Positions 11,576 through 20,907 of a stretch of 64,000 bases of DNA are shown here, in pieces. A program made the position numbers and the translations under genes. The notes beneath the pieces were generated by a model. That model was given only the letters and a program-made list of their open reading frames with translations, ran no database searches and had not been told where the DNA came from. Source of the stretch: Physcomitrium patens (taxonomy: Eukaryota; Streptophyta; Bryopsida; Funariales; Funariaceae); assembly GCF_000002425.4 (NCBI RefSeq), contig NC_037270.1:11075509-11139508 (forward strand), given 5' to 3'. Each line of letters opens with the position of its first letter. Positions within the stretch are counted from its first letter, which is position 1.

Positions 11576-14500
11576 GTGCGGCTAGACAGTGAAATATTGC
11601 AACAACAACCAGGTTCCTTTCTTTCCGCTCAACTTGTCCTTTGTTATACAATCCCTTTGGTTATTAGCTCTCTAAAACTGAGAACCTTAGCATTATTAGA
11701 TTCAGGAGCATCTGCTTGTTTCTTAGACGAAGAATTTGTAAAGCATCATAAAATCCCTTTAGTACAAAAATCCAAACCTGTTCACGTTGACGTCATAGAT
11801 GGGCGACCTTTATTGTCTGGTAGTGTCACGAATGAATCAAAACCTATAAAAGTGACGTTTAAGGGCCATAGTAGTCATATTATTTTCAATATTATTAGAA
11901 TCCCATCAAATCTTGTTATTCTTGGTCTTTCCTGGTTGCAAAACCATAATCCATCCATAGATTGGAAGTTGCGAAAGATGACCTTTCCCACAAAACCACC
12001 CAAGAGCAAGCCTAGGAAAACCCCGAATAGGGAAATCCTTATTTATTGGAGCAAGAGCGTTTATAAGATCGTCTAAGGAAGGCCCATCGTTTATCATTTA
12101 TGCAGCTCCAACTACCGGAGAGAAGATCTCAACAATAAGTATACTGGAGCAATATAAGGATTTTAAAGACGTGTTTCAAAAGAAAAATGCTGACATGCTA
12201 GCGGAACATAGACCATATGATTACGCCATAGACTTACAGGAAGGAGCACAACCGCCTTTTTGCCCAATCTACAATCTATCGCAGATGGAGTTGGCGGAAT
12301 TGCGGAAGTACATCGACGAGAATCTAGCCAAGAACTTCATCCGTCATTCAAAATCGTCAACTGGAGCACCTATCTTATTTGTGAAGAAGAAAGATGGCTC
12401 ATTGCGGATGTGCGTGGACTATCGAGGCCTTAACAAGATAACAAAGAAGAATCGTTACCCGTTACCTTTGATTTATGGTCTCTTAGAACAACTTGGACAT
12501 GCAAGGATTTTTACAAAAATTGATCTAAGGGGAGCTTACAACCTCGTACGAATCAAGGAAGGAGATGAGTGGAAGACAACATTTCGTACAAGGTATGGCC
12601 ATTTTGAATATAATGTCATACCCTTTGGTCTTAGCAATGCTCCAACAATCTTTAAACATATGATGAATGGTATTTTTCGAGAGTACCTTGACGATTTTGT
12701 TGTCATCTATTAAGATAATATTCTGATATTCTCTAAAAATGAGGAAGAGCATGAAAAGCACGTTTGTTTGGTCTTGGAGAAACTACGCGAGTGAGGACTA
12801 TATGCTAAGTTGGAGAAGTATTTATTTCACCAGATAGAGATGGAGTTTTTGAGATTCGTTGCGACTACGGAAGGCTTGAAGATGGACCCCAAGAAGGTGG
12901 AAGCAATCGTGTCTTGGGAGGTTCTGAAGACAGTGAGAGACGTACAATGCTTTCTTGGCTTTGCCAACTTTTATCAGATCTTCATCAAGAATTACTTTCA
13001 AGTTGCTTCTCCTCTCACTCGATTGACATGCAAGGATAAGCTAGAATGAGGACCTCTAACGGAGAAGGCGTTTCAAGATCTAAAAATCGCATTTACTACG
13101 ACTCTAATCTTGGTAAACCCAGACTTTACAAAGGCCTTTTATTTAAAAATTGATGCTTCGGATTTTGCTTTGGGAGTTGTACTTTCACAAATGGGAGAAG
13201 ATAAGAAGCTCCATCTGGTTGCATTCTATTCTCGAAAGTTCTCTGCTGCTGAAATCAATTATGAGATCCACGATAAGGAACTTCTTGCTATAGTAGATTC
13301 TTTCCAAGAATGGCATCATTTTCTTGAAAGAGCTGCACTCCCAGTGACCGTATATACAGATCACAAGAATTTGGAATTTTTTATGTCGGCTCGAGTTCTA
13401 AATCAACGTCAAGCTCAATGGAGTATGTTGCTATCTAGGTTCGATTTTGTTATCACTTATCGACCTGGAAAGCAGCAAGGACTATTTGATGCCTTATCGA
13501 GGAGATCGTATCTTGTACCAAAGGCTGGAGAAGCAGCGTTTGATCAACAATGTACGACGTTGTTGAAGCCAAAGCAATTTTGGCTTTGCATTACTATTGT
13601 GTCAATTGATGCTGACTTCTTGAATCAGATACATGCCACGACTATTTAAGATTTAGTAGCCATTGATATCAAGTAGTATGCCAATGATGATAAATTCAAG
13701 GTGGAGGGAGATCTTTTATACTTTGAAGAGTGGTTGTATATCCCAAAAGGACTAGCACGACTCCGAGTTCTTCAATCTCGCCACGATTTTCCAGCTGCGG
13801 AACATTTTGGATTCAACAAGACCTTGGAGCTTATTTCTTGAGATTTTTGGTGGCCCCAAATGTGAAAGGATGTGAAAGATTTTGTCTTCTCCTGCGACAT
13901 CTGTTCAAGTTCCAAGAATCCTCGGCATCACCTTTATGGACTTCTATAGCCATTACCGATTCTACGTCGACCATGGTCTTCAGTTTCCATGGACTTCATC
14001 ATGGACCTTCTATCATCAAACTCATTTGACAGCATCTTTGTCGTGATAGATCGGCTTACAAAGATGGCGCACTTTGTTCCTTGCAAGAAGACATCGTCCA
14101 GTGAAGTCACAGCAAGGTTCTTTTTCGATAATGTGTATCGATATTATGGACTACCAGATGATATCGTATCAGATCGAGGAACCCAGTTCGTATCAAAGTT
14201 TTGGAGATCTCTCTTTGAGATATTGAAGGTGGATATCAAGCTTTCTTCGGCTTTTCATCCTCAAACTGACGGCCAAACGGAACAGGTGAACCAAGTCTTA
14301 GAACAATAATTACGATGCAGCATCAACTATCAGCAAGACGATTGGACCACATATCTGTCGCTAGTCGAGTTTCTATATAACAACACCTTCCATGCGTCGA
14401 CTCAATACACACCATTCTTTTTCAACTATGGGTATCATTCGAAGTTTGATTTATTCAGTCCGTCAACAAATAACAATCCAGCAGTTGAAGGATTTGTGAA

Positions 14501-15047
14501 ACAACTATCAGAGCTTCAAAATACGTTGAAGCTTCAATTACAATCCGCTCAAGAATCCTACAAGGCGTCTGCAGATAGATTTCGGAATCAAGCACCCACT
14601 TTCAAAATTGGAGATAAAGCATGGCTTCTTCGACGGAATATCAAGACCAAGCAACCATAAGATAAGTTGGACTATCGAAGATTGGGACCATTTATCATCC
14701 AGAAGCAAATCAATCCAATGGCGTACCGTCTGGAATTATCGGCTTCTATGAAGGTACATCCAGTCTTTCATGTTTCTCTGTTGGAGCCTTATCGAGAGTC
14801 GTCTTTTCCTGAAAGAGTGCAATGTGCGCCACTTAGTATTGAGATCGAGAACCACGATGTATACGAGGTTGAAAAGGTACTAGATTCACGATGAAGGTGG
14901 GGCAAGTTGGAGAATCTTGTTCATTGGTGCAGCTATGACATTAATGAGCGAACTTGGAAGCCAGCTGAAAATCTTGCCAATGCGCCGCAAAAGGTACAGG
15001 AGTTTCATCAACAACATCCTCATAAACCTAAGCCGGTTCGACAATAG
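11576..15047 (+). pseudogene. Family-1 chromovirus pol: protease, RT, RNase H, integrase, chromodomain
   Basis: Protease: [15 protein letters not shown] near 11,692-11,735 keeps the catalytic DSG. A frameshift near 12,030 separates it from RT (12171 onward: [45 protein letters not shown]). The RT active site, YLDD in other copies, is Y-stop-D-N at 12708-12719. RNase H (13,110-13,540) has DASDFALG, HDKELLAIVDSF and YTDHKNLEFF. Integrase has the zinc-binding H/H/C/C block (RHDFPAAEHF, CDICSSSK) near 13,780-13,920, then the core with MDFIMDL, DRGTQF and QTEQVNQ, and RRLGPF (GPY/F) near 14,680. A chromodomain (LVHWCSYDINERTWKPAENL) follows at about 14,880-15,040 after a TGA stop. At least eight nonsense codons make it inactive. 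Confidence 0.88.
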
Positions 15048-15179
15048 CTTCTTTCTGAAGCTTGCTCACCCAAGAATATAAGAAAGGGAGAGAGCACCAC
15101 CAAAATTTGTAGTTGATGTAGTTATTTTCTCCAAGATAAAATAGAATTTTTTTTAATAGCCATAGTTTGATCTTCTGAT

Positions 15180-15533
15180 ATGGATAGCCAAGAGATAGAT
15201 ACTATGTCAGTCAGATTATCTCAACTGACTAGCTCACAAAGGTGACCTCGAGATGAAGAACCACCTATACTATGATGACGATGAAGGATACCGAGTAACC
15301 GATCATTAGTGATTGTATTTGAGTCGGAGCCTGCTTATGATGGTCAACCAGAAGGCGTGTTTGCAGGACTATTTCACAATGAGGATACAGAAGTTCATGC
15401 ATGGTCAGAAGTTGAAGGAGTGGGCCACTACCATTGGCTTCAAGGACCGATGAACCACTTGCCTCGTGAACAACAGTTGGAGTTCATAGCAGACGTTATG
15501 CGACAGATCTTCATTTTCTTGCATTGGTATTGA
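15180..15533 (+). pseudogene. ORF3 of family-1 chromovirus, between pol and 3' LTR
   Basis: A 118-codon frame (MDSQEIDTM to IFIFLHWY and TGA) lies downstream of the chromodomain and upstream of the polypurine tract. The minus-strand copy at 32843-33196 has the same length, start and stop. The C-terminal third (VGHYHWLQGPMNHLPREQQ) matches the family-2 ORF3 (GHYRWLRGPINHLRREQRS). Stops occur at the 22nd codon (TGA) and in a cluster near 15,280, leaving an open part from 15,309. I know no domain that fits. It is not a chromodomain, RNase H or a typical envelope: there is no signal peptide or transmembrane helix. Confidence 0.75.
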
Positions 15534-15565
15534 TCAACAACATTGCTTCTCAGAGACCTCAAAGC

Positions 15566-15580
15566 TAAAAGAGGGGATGA
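15566..15580 (+). promoter_or_regulatory. Polypurine tract of family-1 element
   Basis: AAAAGAGGGGATGA directly abuts the LTR start TGTTAGG at 15581, as expected for plus-strand priming. The minus-strand copy has the equivalent AAAGGAGGGGGTGA at 32796-32809. Confidence 0.8.
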
Positions 15581-15972
15581 TGTTAGGAACATAATCCTTA
15601 GAACCTTCTAGAAACAAGTCTCTAGAACCTTCTAGAAGCAAGTTTCTAGAACCTTCTAGAAGCTTCTTAGTTGGTAGAAGATATTAGAGACATAGTCCTT
15701 AGAACCTTCTAGAGATAAGTTTCTAGAACCTTCTAGAAGCAAGTCTCTGGAACCTTCTAGAAGCTTCCTAGTTGATAGAAGTTGCTTGAGAAGCTTCGTA
15801 AATAGAAGTATATATTGGAATCGAGACTGAAGAGTTCTTCAGTCTAGACAACACATCTCTTGGAGCTCTAGCTCACCTCTCTAGTGTTGTTCTCATCTGA
15901 TTAAACTAGTTCTTGTCAGTTCTTCTTGAACTTCTTGTTAGATCTCGAGTCTGTATTTCTGTGTCAGTGACA
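15581..15972 (+). mobile_element. Family-1 chromovirus 3' LTR
   Basis: It runs from TGTTAGGAAC to GTCAGTGACA (392 bp). It has the same internal duplication as the 7530 LTR, the dense TTCTAGAA motifs in U3, a TATATATT box near 15,811, and the R/U5 part that the 7530 copy has lost. Confidence 0.88.
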
Positions 15973-16258
15973 ATAAGACATGTGATTAACAAAGTCAACA
16001 CATGTTGAAGGTCCTATTTGACATCGCCACATAGCTCTTAGTTAGATAGTATATATGGAAGCAAGAGTGAAGCCTTCTTCATTCTTGTCAATGCCTTTTT
16101 AATCTTAGTCTTGTTTTCAGACTTTCTAGTCTTTTTTTTTTTAACAATAGCCATTCTAGTTAATATTACATCACCTTTTGAGTGAGTTTTTAGTTTTTTT
16201 CAGTGATAGAAGAGTGTATTGAGGATTCTCTTTCTTCGAGATTCATATCCTTGACACA
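15973..16258 (+). mobile_element. Family-2 LTR fragment (3' part)
   Basis: It contains the family-2 LTR signature in plus orientation: GACATCGCCACATAGCTC, a TATATATGG box, AAGAGTGAAGCCTTCTTCA, GCCATTCTAGTT and a terminus CCTTGACA at 16258. It probably belonged to the family-2 element into which the family-1 copy inserted, but the intervening integrase is missing. Confidence 0.75.
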
Positions 16259-17440
16259 TTACGACTAAACCTTTTATTACCTTCTTATTATTTATCCTTG
16301 ATTTTTTACTACATCTTCTTACTAAGCTTGTCTATAACAATGTCCATATTTTTATTTTTTATAATATAGTTGTATTACTATATGATACTACCAATCAACT
16401 TCAAATTTTATTTTGACTCCCAACTCAAAGCCAAGGAAGTCTAGAAAGAAGGTATAAATAAAAAGAGGCTAATAATTTGATAAACATTTGAGAAACGTGA
16501 GATGGATATATTTAGATGGCTATGTGAATAAGCAAGGTGCAAAAAGTGGAATAGATACGAGGCAACAAGCAAAAACAAAAAAAATGAAATATTAGAAGAA
16601 AAGAAGAAAAGAAGAGGGTAGAATGCCTTGGCTTAACTATCATAGAATATAGTTGGATAACAAAGAGGTTGAGTGGATGAAGCGGGCCCAAACCAAGCAA
16701 GAGATTGATCAATTAATTGATGAAAATGAAGACGAGGGATTTGAAACAAAGATTGGAAATGAGGGATGGAAATCAAAGATGAGAAGGTTGAGACTAAGAA
16801 CATAGAGTGTGGATAGAGGAATTAAGAACTATAAACAAGGAATGAGGAATGTACTAAATTAATCATGAAATGGAAAAAAGATACAATGTTAATAAAATAA
16901 AGGTGTGGCTTTAACAATTCTCTTTCTTTCTTTCTCTTTCTTTTGATATATATATATATATATATATATATAATGATAATAACTTATTTGATTTTATAAT
17001 GATATACAATGATAAATCTATACTTGCAAATTTTAACTTACTTTTATCAAAAATTCAAATATTATAATATTCAAACTATACTTAGAAAATGGACCTTTAT
17101 CCATATTGGTAGATAAAAATTGTTTTTGGATTGAGTTGGATCCTTGTTTTTACTTCCTTTTACTATCTTTAGTAATAAAATGCCAAAGCTATAAACTTCA
17201 GTTTTCTTCTTAATTGACCATAAAGCATATATTTTGGTGTTAAATAATTAATGCACAAATCATCTAATAAAAATAGAAACCAAAAGAAAAGAAAAAGAAA
17301 AAGAAAATCCTTAAGACATATTTGAAGTACATCTTTAACAAGTATTATTTGAAGTGCATCTACTCATACATGGCACACAAAGTGTTTGTATGAAGCAATA
17401 TAATTTTTATTGTAGCTTTTCAAATCATGTAACCAACTTG
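16259..17440. other. AT-rich stretch, simple repeats only
   Basis: There is a CTTT-rich tract at 16,921-16,943 followed by (TA)n at 16,945-16,972. I see no gene, LTR or transposase. Confidence 0.6.
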
Positions 17441-17907
17441 GTCACAACCGAACTCTTTAAATTAATAACTTTCAACGTCACATGGATTGCAATTAACCCA
17501 GACCACAGACATGTCAAAGTCAAGGCAGCAACAGAAACAGGCTGATTTAGTGTGATCTCTCCACAAAAATTCCTCTGCCTGGATTAAGCCATAGATGGTA
17601 CTGGATATCGCTCCGTCTCTTGCTGGGCAACTTGGGTCTGCCACACAGCCCGTGAAAATTCATCGTAATCGTTACGTAAGGTTTTAAAAAATCAACATAA
17701 GCGTCACGTAGGGCAACATAGAAGGGTCTGGCTTCGACAAAACACAAAGAAATAAGGTTTATTTACTTCATGGCCTCGCCTGCAATGCGATCCACAGGTC
17801 ACACCCTACGGCAAAGGATCTTCGCACGACACGACATGCACGCATACCATGAAGTTCTTTTCGATGGTCAATTGTAAATGAATTATGGAATGAGTTTAAA
17901 TTAACGG

Positions 17908-18341
17908 CACACCGGGGAAGAGCTTCGGCAAAAGCTGCAAATTCTCTTGAAGCAGCAGCGGTCTCAGTTGGCAAGGACATATAAAGGGCTAATGAAACAT
18001 GACATTCACCTGGAGGGAAAAATCTTGATGTGGCAGCGCCCTTGGCTGGGAATACCGTGGAAGCAGCAAGAAAAACTGCTAAAAGAGCAGTTAAAACGTC
18101 TTCGGCAGAGACTAATTTTGAAGAACCGATTGCATCTGCTGCATTGAATAGGACGGCTGACTCCGCAGGATCAGCTGCCTAGACGACCGAGGAGGCAGCT
18201 ACTTCAGAAAAAAAATCCGATTCTTCTGCAGCAGCAACAGTTTCGACTGGGATAGCCAAGCAAATTGAGGTGCAGCTGCACCGGGTGACAATGAAGGAGT
18301 CTCTGGTTAACAAAAGTCAACATCCTCAGGACTCTATCTAA
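17908..18341 (+). pseudogene. Degraded Ala/Lys-rich protein gene
   Basis: One frame over about 430 bp keeps protein-like composition through three stops: ASAKAANSLEAAAVSVGKDI, stop, RANET, stop, SPGGKNLDVAAPLAGNTVEA, then KTAKRAVKTSSAETNFEEP, ASAALNRTADSAGSAA, stop, TTEEAATSEKKSDSSAAAT, ending PQDSI and TAA. The composition recalls hydrophilic LEA-like or other low-complexity plant proteins, but I cannot name a family. The stops (TAA, TGA, TAG) could be simple transitions. The GC-rich surroundings (17,450-18,830) suggest formerly genic, non-transposon DNA; an intron-containing gene with the stops in introns is less likely. Confidence 0.5.
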
Positions 18342-18835
18342 TAGGGTCTACGCTTGTAAACTTTTCACCCAACAAAACTGGAAACAATCACGACATATAT
18401 TTGCGGTCAATCGATTCCGCCGCGCCTTCAAGCTCTTCCGGTCACGTTCAACCACAAAAAAAATAGCCTTGAACAAATGACCAAAGTGATGGCAGTGAAA
18501 TCGCGCTCTCGGAAGCAAGGGCAAAAAAGCCATGATGGAGAAAAGAGCCAAAGAGGACATAAGCAGGGGCAACAACCCAGGATACAATTTCAATCTGCCC
18601 GGGTAAGTTGAAATGATTTTGGACAAAATGCAGGGTACAACTGCCAGAGCAGGTTAGTTTCGTGAGCACGAGCCTACTTCTGCCCCAGAAACTGCCCGAG
18701 AAGACGAAGGATGACGCCCTTCATCCCAGAACCAATAAAATAATTTTCACTGTTGTGCGGTTTCACTGGAAGATCCACCCAGCAGCTCCCCTCCGGCCCC
18801 ACACCACACCCGCAGGGACGAACTCCGACCCTACG

Positions 18836-18932
18836 CCGGCCCAGCGAGTAAACATGGCCGTAACCTTGGAAAACCCTAATTGCAGCGAGCTCTCCGGGGG
18901 AAGGCTCGCCCATGTCGAAACCCTATATATGG
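18836..18932 (+). promoter_or_regulatory. Plant snoRNA/ribosomal-protein-type promoter (site II, telo-box, TATA)
   Basis: GGCCCA at 18838-18843 is site II (TGGGCC on the other strand). AAACCCTAA at 18871-18879 is a telo-box, a second AAACCCTA is at 18918-18925, and TATATAT is at 18924-18930. In plants this combination is known upstream of ribosomal-protein genes and polycistronic snoRNA genes. Transcription would start near 18,955-18,960 and run towards the snoRNA candidates. Confidence 0.7.
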
Positions 18933-19770
18933 TGTCCCGCACTGACTGAATCCCACGCCTCAGAACGATTGCAGGGTTTGTGTCCTGCGCTCGAAGGCCT
19001 CTACGCAGTTTGTGTGGCGACGTTCGCCAGGACGTGACTTTAAGGTTTTTATTTATTTATTTATTTTTTTATTTTTTTCCGTGGGCGTGTATTTGGGGGC
19101 AGGTGGTGGTTCGCATTGTAGGGTGTGTCTTGTTTGGCGTGTTTTGTTTGTGGGTTTGATTGCACTGCGAGGGTCACCGTGGCACGATGTCATATTCGAG
19201 GGCGTCTCGATGGTGGGACGGTCGGGCGGATTTCGTGCGCAGAGGAACCGTCATGTCATGATTCTTCATGGCGTGGCAGCGGCCAGACAACCGTAGAACT
19301 CCTTCCACGGTGCTTGTGCTGATTAATGCGCTTGCCCTACTATTCAAGAGTTTACAGTTAATTTTCACGTGTGGGTGACATGTTGCTACATTTGTACTCA
19401 AGGTGCGCGCTCGGTCTATGAGCGCGACTCCTTAGCCTTCGCGGCTGTAGCTAGAGGAATCGGAGCTACAAGGATGAGTGTTCGGATGATGGGCATATCG
19501 CTTACCGAGTTCCGGATAGCGTTTTATTTTAGGTTGGAACGATGTCGGTTCGGATGTGAAGATGAAGAGTAGAGGCTGAGGCTTTGATCCTCTTCCTCGT
19601 TAGTTAATCTTCGCATACGGATGGGCTTCCAGGGCTAGCGCGCTGGGGGCGTGCCCCTGCTTGTGACAGGCCGGGCGGGCTTTTTCGGAGCGTGCGAGTC
19701 TTGGTTTGTGTCAAGGGGGGGGCCACATCGTCAGTCGGGGAGTTTTGCGTGGAGTCAATTATTGTAGGTC

Positions 19771-19863
19771 GCGCAATGACGATAACGCCGTGAGGCATTT
19801 GTGAGGTGCTCGAAAGAGTACCGTGGGCAAATAATCTAAACGACTTCTTCTTCCACTGAGCGC
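19771..19863 (+). ncRNA. Possible C/D-box snoRNA (weak candidate)
   Basis: A box C variant ATGACGA lies at 19776-19782 and box D CTGA at 19856-19859, with a 4-bp GCGC/GCGC closing stem. The guide before box D would be CTTCTTCTTCCA. Box C has one mismatch and I recognise no target. It ends 15 nt before the next candidate. Confidence 0.35.
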
Positions 19864-19878
19864 CATCATAGCGATTTC

Positions 19879-19966
19879 GGGACCGATGATGACAGTCACA
19901 TGAGCTCCATCTTAACTTCTCGGAGGAAGTAATGATGTTTTCATGACACAGGATTTCTGAGGTCTT
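19879..19966 (+). ncRNA. C/D-box snoRNA candidate
   Basis: A 6-bp terminal stem GGGACC/GGTCTT (two G-U pairs) encloses box C ATGATGA at 19886-19892 and box D CTGA at 19957-19960. A C' box ATGATGT at 19932-19938 and a D'-like CGGA at 19921 lie inside. The total of 88 nt is typical. C/D snoRNAs guide 2'-O-methylation of rRNA or snRNA in the nucleolus. The D-guide (GACACAGGATTT) has no target I can name. It shares its strand and probable transcript with the next candidate. Confidence 0.65.
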
Positions 19967-20027
19967 GCACACTGGCACTGAATCGATACGGGCATGTGGT
20001 GAGCCGAGATGGCAGCCGAGAATGTGA

Positions 20028-20111
20028 GCTTCTGGATGATGACCGAACACGTGCTCGACACCCTAGGTGTATGACGCTGCTAAAATACTCTAATTTTTTG
20101 CTGACAGAAGC
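20028..20111 (+). ncRNA. C/D-box snoRNA candidate, probable 18S rRNA A-methylation guide (snR53/snoR53Y-like)
   Basis: A perfect 7-bp terminal stem GCTTCTG/CAGAAGC encloses consensus box C ATGATGA at 20036-20042 and box D CTGA at 20101-20104; the total is 84 nt. The guide before box D, ACTCTAATTTTTT, is complementary over 13 nt to the conserved 18S segment AAAAAATTAGAGT as I recall it. By the D+5 rule the target would be an adenosine in the A-run. From memory this corresponds to the site of yeast snR53 and plant snoR53Y; I cannot check that here. It lies 61 nt downstream of the previous snoRNA, as in plant polycistronic clusters. Confidence 0.75.
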
Positions 20112-20907
20112 CCATCATATTGCCACGAGACTCACTTGATCACTCGGAGTTCCGGGGGATGGCAAACATAACCAAACCCCGATGAAAGTAGAACCCAGAG
20201 CTGCGTACATGATACGTGGCGAAACACAGGAGTTGCAAACCAAAATTGAAAGGATCCGTCAAACGGAATCTCCGAATGCAACCGGAAGGAACGAGGGTGA
20301 TGGGGGATGAAACGAACGCAACTTAGCTGCGAAATGAACGCTACCAAGCGGTATAATTAGATCCATGAATGAAATTGGACACGTATAGGCCGCACTCGAC
20401 CGCACTCGAAGACGAGAGTTTTGACGATGGAATAACATTTTGTGACTGAATGAATGTAATGTGCAAATCAATCATGCGAAGTGACTCGTTTGTTAGAAGG
20501 GCCAATAGTCAGGCCTAATTAAGGAGAATATAAAAGCGAAACGTAAAATATTCGTGTAGGAAAATAATACTGCTAAATGAATTGGTTAGTAGGACCAGTG
20601 TCGAAGTTATCAGTATTAGTTTAAAATCATCAATTTAAGTGATGTCTCTCATTCTTGACAAGTTCCGAACTTCTAATCGTTTGGGTAAAATCATCTATGT
20701 GATGTATAAATCAAAGAGAGATGTGTCTTATTTAAGCCGCAGCGAGCTGTCAGAGAGTTGTTTCAAAAATTGTTCCAAAACAATTTGGAGACTTCAAAGA
20801 TGAATCTGAGAAACATAATAGGAATGCTCTGTTTGAACCAAGTTCAAAATGAAGCAATCATTGCATTGGAGTTCAATCGAGAGAGGTGAAAAGATTCCAT
20901 TCAATGT

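Larger units (their letters stand above)
18836..20907 (+). repeat. Inverted repeat, left arm (2,072 bp)
   Basis: It is the reverse complement of 24429-26500, with exactly equal length. I noticed only two mismatches by eye (CTC/CCC near 18,892 and AAAATG/AAATTG near 20,867). The arm starts at the CCGGCCCAGCGAG promoter motif and ends at TCAATGT. GC is high except at its inner end. It carries the promoter and snoRNA candidates listed separately. Confidence 0.97.

Noticed and set aside
15180..15533. ORF3 as an envelope-like gene
   Set aside because: Position fits, but there is no signal peptide, transmembrane helix or glycoprotein-like cysteine pattern.
19486..19579. Third C/D snoRNA possibility (ATGATGG ... 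CTGA)
   Set aside because: Box C is off consensus and no terminal stem can be drawn.
19604..20050. 148-codon frame on the minus strand of the left arm (and mirror 25286-25732)
   Set aside because: Low-complexity, without known motif, and antisense to the snoRNA candidates; chance frame in GC-rich DNA.
20132..20471. 70-71-codon frames in the arms (mirrored at 24865-25204)
   Set aside because: Short, overlapping each other, no domain, no start or splice context; duplicated only because the arm is.
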